Part shown: positions 33,272-36,576 of the stretch, one piece after another
Layout: each line of letters starts with the position of its first letter
Position numbering within the stretch: position 1 is the first letter of the stretch
Translations under genes and position numbers: made by a program
Notes under the pieces: generated by a model
What the model saw: the letters and a program-made list of their open reading frames with translations, nothing else
Told to the model about the DNA's origin: nothing
Database searches by the model: none
Assembly (NCBI RefSeq): GCF_007679345.1
Contig: NZ_VEGH01000011.1
Coordinates: 124,102-160,677 of the forward strand
Direction of reading: 5' to 3'
Length of the DNA stretch: 36,576 bases
Source of the DNA: Cellulosimicrobium cellulans
GTDB taxonomy: Bacteria > Actinomycetota > Actinomycetes > Actinomycetales > Cellulomonadaceae

Positions 33272-33829
33272 TCAGGCCGCCGCCGTGCCGGCCAGGCGGG
33301 CCGTGACGTCCGCCGCCAGGGCCGCCGGGTCGACGCCCGCGCGGCGGAGCAGCGCGTACCCGTCGGTGTCCGAGAGCCGGACGACCGCGAGCAGCACGTG
33401 CCCGGCCTCGATCCGCTTGTGACCGAGCCGGATCGCCTCGCGCAGCGCGACCTCGAGCGTCTTCTTGGCGTCCCGGGTGAACGGCACGTGCCCGGGCGCG
33501 CGGCGGCCGGCGCCCGCGGGTCGTCGCGCCCGGTCCGCCCGGTCCAGCGCCCCGGCGCCGAACACGGTGTCCGCGCGACTGCGCACCGCGTCCAGGTCGA
33601 TCCCGAGCGCGGCCAGGGCGGCGGGGTCGAGCCCGTCGCCGTCGAACCGGTCGAGCAGCGTCGCCCGGTCGGCGCCGTGCGCCGCGAGCGCCGCCGCGGC
33701 GGGGTCGCCGACGGACGCGATCGCGACCACGAGGTGGGCGGGGGTGATCCGGGCGTCGCCCAGGTCGCGGGCGACCTCCTGCGCCTGCACGACCGCGGCG
33801 CGGGCGCCGGTGGTGAACCTCTCGAACAT
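33272..33829 (-). CDS. Clp N-terminal-domain protein (ClpC N-domain without ATPase)
   Basis: 185 residues from ATG 33827-33829, behind a GAGGAG Shine-Dalgarno. Two Clp_N-type repeats are visible: MFERFTTGARAAVVQAQEVARDLGDARITPAHLVVAI (residues about 1-75, quoted in part: FTTGARAAVVQAQEVARDLG) and FTRDAKKTLEVALREAIRLGHKRIEAGHVLLAVVRL (about 115-180, quoted in part: TLEVALREAIRLGHKRIEAG). Each resembles the substrate and adaptor-binding domain of ClpC/ClpA. There is no AAA+ domain, so it cannot unfold proteins itself. Such stand-alone proteins may act as adaptors or decoys for ClpC or bind its substrates; that is inference. It is the second gene of an operon with a small HTH protein 40 bases upstream. 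Confidence 0.88.
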   Translation of the reverse strand: MFERFTTGARAAVVQAQEVARDLGDARITPAHLVVAIASVGDPAAAALAAHGADRATLLDRFDGDGLDPAALAALGIDLDAVRSRADTVFGAGALDRADRARRPAGAGRRAPGHVPFTRDAKKTLEVALREAIRLGHKRIEAGHVLLAVVRLSDTDGYALLRRAGVDPAALAADVTARLAGTAAA

Positions 33830-33869
33830 CGTCGTCTCCTCTCGCTGGGTCCCGGGGGTGCGCGGACGC

Positions 33870-34103
33870 TCAGCCGCGCCGGTGGTGCTTCTGGTGGACG
33901 GCCTGCCGGCTCACGCCGAGGGCGTCCGCGATGTCCTGCCAGGACCAGCCGAGCTCGCGGGCCCGGCCGACCTGCAGGGTCTCCAGCCGGTCGGCGAGCA
34001 CCCGCAGGGAGCGCACGGCGCGCAGCCCGGTGGCGGGGTCGTCGGCCGTCGCCGCGGCGAGCGCGCCGTCGGCGGAGTCGGTGGTGGGGTCGGTGCCGGT
34101 CAT
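33870..34103 (-). CDS. Small helix-turn-helix regulator paired with the Clp-N protein
   Basis: 77 residues from ATG 34101-34103. An acidic N-terminal tail precedes a helix (GLRAVRSLRVLADRLETLQVGRARELG) and a helix-turn-helix (WSWQDIADALGVSRQAVHQKHHRRG) at the extreme C-terminus. The SWQDIADALGVSRQAVHQK core is a typical DNA-recognition unit seen in small actinobacterial regulators adjacent to Clp-N genes. The promoter is packed with four TTGAC half-sites forming two GTCAA-N6-TTGAC palindromes, which strongly suggests autoregulation of the operon. A CACAGT -10 six bases before the ATG and TTGACA 18 bases further up suggest a leaderless message. Confidence 0.87.
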   Translation of the reverse strand: MTGTDPTTDSADGALAAATADDPATGLRAVRSLRVLADRLETLQVGRARELGWSWQDIADALGVSRQAVHQKHHRRG

Positions 34104-34105
34104 GC

Positions 34106-34121
34106 GTCAACTGTGGTTGAC
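34106..34121. promoter_or_regulatory. Operator palindrome O1 at the HTH/Clp-N promoter
   Basis: GTCAACTGTGGTTGAC, a GTCAA-N6-TTGAC inverted repeat covering the putative -10 (CACAGT, 34110-34115 on the minus strand) and reaching to three bases from the ATG. Confidence 0.6.
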
Positions 34122-34134
34122 ACACCCGTCCGGT

Positions 34135-34150
34135 GTCAAGGGAGGTTGAC
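34135..34150. promoter_or_regulatory. Operator palindrome O2 at the HTH/Clp-N promoter
   Basis: GTCAAGGGAGGTTGAC, the same GTCAA-N6-TTGAC form, overlapping the -35 (TTGACA, 34134-34139 on the minus strand). Its centre is 29 bp from that of O1, close to three helical turns. Confidence 0.6.
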
Positions 34151-34174
34151 GAGCCGCGTGCGACCTGGCTCACA

Positions 34175-34192
34175 TATCTCGACGTGAAGATA
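34175..34192. promoter_or_regulatory. 18-bp near-palindrome upstream of sucC
   Basis: TATCTCGACGTGAAGATA matches its reverse complement in 7 of 9 pairs (TATCT arms perfect). AT-rich arms are unusual in this DNA. The form resembles operators of MarR-type regulators (TATCTCGA-like arms). It sits 18 bases before the -10 TACGAT. Confidence 0.45.
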
Positions 34193-34209
34193 AAGCCGGG
34201 CCACCGGGC

Positions 34210-34215
34210 TACGAT
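34210..34215 (+). promoter_or_regulatory. -10 element of sucCD
   Basis: TACGAT is a good TANNNT -10, giving a leader of about 60 bases to GTG 34280. The -35 is not recognisable, which would suit control by an activator. Confidence 0.5.
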
Positions 34216-34279
34216 CGTCCGCGGCAGAGCAGCCAGATCCCACCCACGGGACCGCAGGGCGAGGGAAGGACCGCAGCAG

Positions 34280-35464
34280 GTGGACCTGTTCGAGTACCAG
34301 GCACGTGACATCTTCGAGCGGCACGGGGTACCCGTCCTGGGAGGGATCGTCGCGACGACGCCTTCCGAGGCGCGTGCGGCGGCCGAGACCCTGCTGGGCG
34401 CCGACGGCGCGACCGGCGTGGTGGTCGTCAAGGCGCAGGTGAAGACCGGGGGCCGCGGCAAGGCCGGCGGCGTCAAGATCGCCCGCTCCGCGGAGGAGGC
34501 CGAGCAGCGCGCCGGCGAGATCCTCGGCATGGACATCAAGGGCCACACCGTCCACCGCGTGATGATCGCCGCCGGGGCGAGCATCGCGAAGGAGTACTAC
34601 TTCTCCCTCCTCCTCGACCGCGCTGAGCGGCAGTACCTCGCGATGGCGAGCGTCGAGGGCGGCATGGAGATCGAGCAGCTCGCGGTCGAGCGCCCCGAGG
34701 CACTGGCGAAGGTCCCGGTGGACCCGCGGGTCGGCATCGACCAGGCGAAGGCCGACGAGATCGTCGCGGCCGCCGGCTTCGACGCCGAGGTGGGCCCGAA
34801 GGTCGCCGCGGTGCTGACGAAGCTCTGGGACGTCTACCGCGAGGAGGACGCCACGCTCGTCGAGGTGAACCCGCTCGTGCTGACCGAGGCCGGCGACGTC
34901 GTCGCGCTCGACGGCAAGGTGACGCTGGACGGCAACGCCGACTTCCGGCACGAGGACCACGCGTCCCTCGAGGACGCCGCCGCGGCGGACCCGCTCGAGG
35001 CGCGCGCCAAGGAGAAGGACCTCAACTACGTCAAGCTCGACGGCGAGGTCGGCGTGATCGGCAACGGCGCGGGGCTCGTCATGAGCACCCTCGACGTCGT
35101 CGCGTACGCCGGGCAGCAGCACGGCGGCGTGAAGCCGGCGAACTTCCTCGACATCGGCGGCGGCGCCTCGGCCGAGGTGATGGCCGCGGGGCTCGACATC
35201 ATCCTGTCCGACCCGCAGGTCAAGGCGGTGTTCGTCAACGTGTTCGGCGGCATCACGGCGTGCGACGCGGTCGCCAACGGCATCGTCGCGGCGCTCGGCA
35301 TCCTCGGCGACGAGGCCACCAAGCCGCTGGTCGTGCGCCTGGACGGCAACAACGTGCTGGAGGGCCGCCGCATCATCCGCGACGCGGCCCACCCGCTCGT
35401 CACGCTGGCCGAGACCATGGACGGGGGCGCCGCCGAGGCCGCCCGCCTGGCCGCCACCGCCTGA
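34280..35464 (+). CDS. sucC: Succinyl-CoA synthetase (ADP-forming) beta subunit
   Basis: 394 residues from GTG 34280, preceded by GGAAGGA. With SucD it converts succinyl-CoA, ADP (or GDP) and phosphate to succinate, ATP and CoA in the TCA cycle. The ATP-grasp domain opens with [22 protein letters not shown] and has [19 protein letters not shown] (nucleotide binding) and [21 protein letters not shown] (Mg-binding residues). The C-terminal CoA-ligase domain has [22 protein letters not shown] [25 protein letters not shown] and [13 protein letters not shown]. The length is normal. sucD follows after 38 bases. The long upstream frame without homology makes the GTG the best start. Confidence 0.97.
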   Translation: MDLFEYQARDIFERHGVPVLGGIVATTPSEARAAAETLLGADGATGVVVVKAQVKTGGRGKAGGVKIARSAEEAEQRAGEILGMDIKGHTVHRVMIAAGASIAKEYYFSLLLDRAERQYLAMASVEGGMEIEQLAVERPEALAKVPVDPRVGIDQAKADEIVAAAGFDAEVGPKVAAVLTKLWDVYREEDATLVEVNPLVLTEAGDVVALDGKVTLDGNADFRHEDHASLEDAAAADPLEARAKEKDLNYVKLDGEVGVIGNGAGLVMSTLDVVAYAGQQHGGVKPANFLDIGGGASAEVMAAGLDIILSDPQVKAVFVNVFGGITACDAVANGIVAALGILGDEATKPLVVRLDGNNVLEGRRIIRDAAHPLVTLAETMDGGAAEAARLAATA

Positions 35465-35502
35465 CCGACCGCAGCGACGCGAGAGACGAGAGACAACCCA
35501 CC

Positions 35503-36399
35503 ATGGCGATCTTCCTGACCGCGGACTCCAAGGTCATCGTGCAGGGCATGACCGGGTCCGAAGGCAGCAAGCACACCACCCGCATGCTGGCGTCCGGCAC
35601 CACCGTCGTCGGCGGCGTGAACCCGCGCAAGGCGGGCACGAGCGTCGAGTTCCCCCGCGGCGACGGCTCCGGCCTGACCGTGGCGATCCCGGTGTTCGGC
35701 TCGGTGGCCCAGGCCGTCGAGGCGACCAAGGCCGACGTGTCGGTCATCTTCGTGCCGCCGGCCTTCACCAAGGCCGCCGTCATCGAGGCCGTCGACGCCG
35801 GCGTGCCGCTGATCGTGATCATCACCGAGGGCGTCCCGGTCGCCGACACCGCCGAGTTCTTCGCCTACGCCCAGGCCAAGGGCGTCCGGCTGCTCGGCCC
35901 CAACTGCCCGGGTCTCATCAGCCCCGGGAAGTCCAACGTCGGCATCATCCCGTCGGACATCACCGGCCCCGGCCGGATCGGCCTGGTGTCGAAGTCCGGC
36001 ACGCTGACCTACCAGATGATGTACGAGCTGCGGGACCTCGGGTTCTCGACGGCCGTCGGCATCGGCGGCGACCCGATCATCGGCACGACGCACATCGACG
36101 CGCTCGCCGCGTTCGAGGCCGACCCCGAGACCGACCTCATCGTCATGATCGGCGAGATCGGCGGCGACGCCGAGGAGCGGGCCGCGGCGTACATCACCGA
36201 GCACGTGACGAAGCCGGTCGTCGGCTACGTCGCGGGCTTCACCGCCCCCGAGGGCAAGACGATGGGCCACGCCGGCGCGATCGTGTCAGGCTCGGCCGGC
36301 ACCGCGCAGGCGAAGAAGGAGGCCCTCGAGGCCGCCGGGGTGAAGGTCGGCACCACGCCGACCGAGACGGCCGAGCTGGCGCGCGCGCTGCTCAGCTGA
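35503..36399 (+). CDS. sucD: Succinyl-CoA synthetase alpha subunit
   Basis: 298 residues from ATG 35503. This subunit binds CoA and carries the phospho-histidine intermediate. Seen: the CoA-binding Rossmann domain ([59 protein letters not shown] in part), the [14 protein letters not shown] block, [14 protein letters not shown], and the phosphorylated His256 in [20 protein letters not shown]. It is complete and forms an operon with sucC. A very strong terminator follows. Confidence 0.98.
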   Translation: MAIFLTADSKVIVQGMTGSEGSKHTTRMLASGTTVVGGVNPRKAGTSVEFPRGDGSGLTVAIPVFGSVAQAVEATKADVSVIFVPPAFTKAAVIEAVDAGVPLIVIITEGVPVADTAEFFAYAQAKGVRLLGPNCPGLISPGKSNVGIIPSDITGPGRIGLVSKSGTLTYQMMYELRDLGFSTAVGIGGDPIIGTTHIDALAAFEADPETDLIVMIGEIGGDAEERAAAYITEHVTKPVVGYVAGFTAPEGKTMGHAGAIVSGSAGTAQAKKEALEAAGVKVGTTPTETAELARALLS

Positions 36400-36412
36400 C
36401 CGCGCGCACCGC

Positions 36413-36457
36413 GCGCGACGGGCGCCGCACCCCCCCCGGGTGCGGCGCCCGTCGCGC
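36413..36457 (+). terminator. Terminator hairpin after sucCD
   Basis: A perfect 20-bp stem, 36413-36432 against 36438-36457, with a five-C loop, begins 13 bases after the sucD stop. The stem begins GCGCGACGGGCGCCG. Confidence 0.85.
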
Positions 36458-36485
36458 GTCCGGGCCCGTGCCGAGGTCGCCGGTC

Positions 36486-36576
36486 GCGCGGATCCGGCCC
36501 GCGCGGATCCGGCCCGCGCGGATCCGGCCCGCGCGGATCCGGCCCGCGCGGATCCGGCCCGCGCGGATCCGGCCCG
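36486..36576. repeat. Perfect 15-bp tandem array at the window edge
   Basis: Six identical copies of GCGCGGATCCGGCCC run without a mismatch to 36575, and one more base continues the pattern at the window end. The period is a multiple of three and has no stop on either strand in the frames I read, so it could be the end of a gene on the minus strand (units such as RADPG or GPDPR) or an intergenic minisatellite. Confidence 0.9.

Noticed and set aside
36486..36576. Tandem repeats at the right edge as a possible CRISPR array
   Set aside because: The 15-bp units abut each other with no spacers, so this is a simple tandem repeat.

Overview
The window is very GC-rich, codes densely on both strands and uses many GTG starts. 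Several genes have a TANNNT-like -10 element only 6 to 10 bases before the start codon, as expected for leaderless messages. With the gene content (long Pta, phosphoketolase Xfp, SURF1, a PspC-type sensor kinase, AIM24, a Clp-N/HTH pair, a UvrD/PcrA helicase with a C-terminal Tudor-like tail) this points to an actinobacterium, most likely of the Cellulomonas type (order Micrococcales). The genus is inference. I saw no rRNA, tRNA, CRISPR array, transposase or phage genes.

Layout. 1-3350: a secreted HExxH metallopeptidase (cut by the left edge) and a small lipoprotein, both on the minus strand, each preceded by a copy of the same ~190-bp promoter/leader segment. 3395-9540: an acetyl-phosphate block on the minus strand, xfp then pta-ackA; Xfp makes acetyl phosphate from sugar phosphates, AckA turns it into acetate and ATP, and Pta connects it to acetyl-CoA. 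9640-14157: a SURF1-like protein converging on a heterodimeric ABC exporter whose two ATPase halves are degenerate in complementary ways. 14346-19134: a DUF3817 membrane protein, an acyltransferase, a MerR regulator, guaA, and a small membrane protein preceded by three dyad boxes of DevR/DosR type. Related boxes precede pta-ackA and, more weakly, xfp, which suggests a shared low-oxygen or redox regulon.

19230-26205: a nuclease-fold/AbiEi-like gene between two palindromic repeat elements, a repeat-rich membrane protein co-transcribed with a PspC/LiaF-like protein, a divergent PspC-domain sensor kinase with its LuxR-type response regulator, and two small membrane proteins. 26210-29776: a LacI regulator divergent from a GH31 glycosidase, with operator-like palindromes between them. 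29800-33264: pcrA-like helicase, AIM24 protein and a third palindromic repeat. 33272-34150: a Clp-N-domain protein and a small HTH regulator under paired inverted repeats. 34175-36457: sucCD (succinyl-CoA synthetase, TCA cycle) with a strong terminator. The right edge runs into a perfect 15-bp tandem array.

Most genes belong to known families. The less expected material is mainly non-coding: the duplicated leader with a start-codon hairpin, the DosR-like boxes, the REP-like hairpin family, the paired operators at the HTH/Clp-N operon, and the terminal tandem array. The asymmetric ABC exporter is the most unusual protein-level observation.
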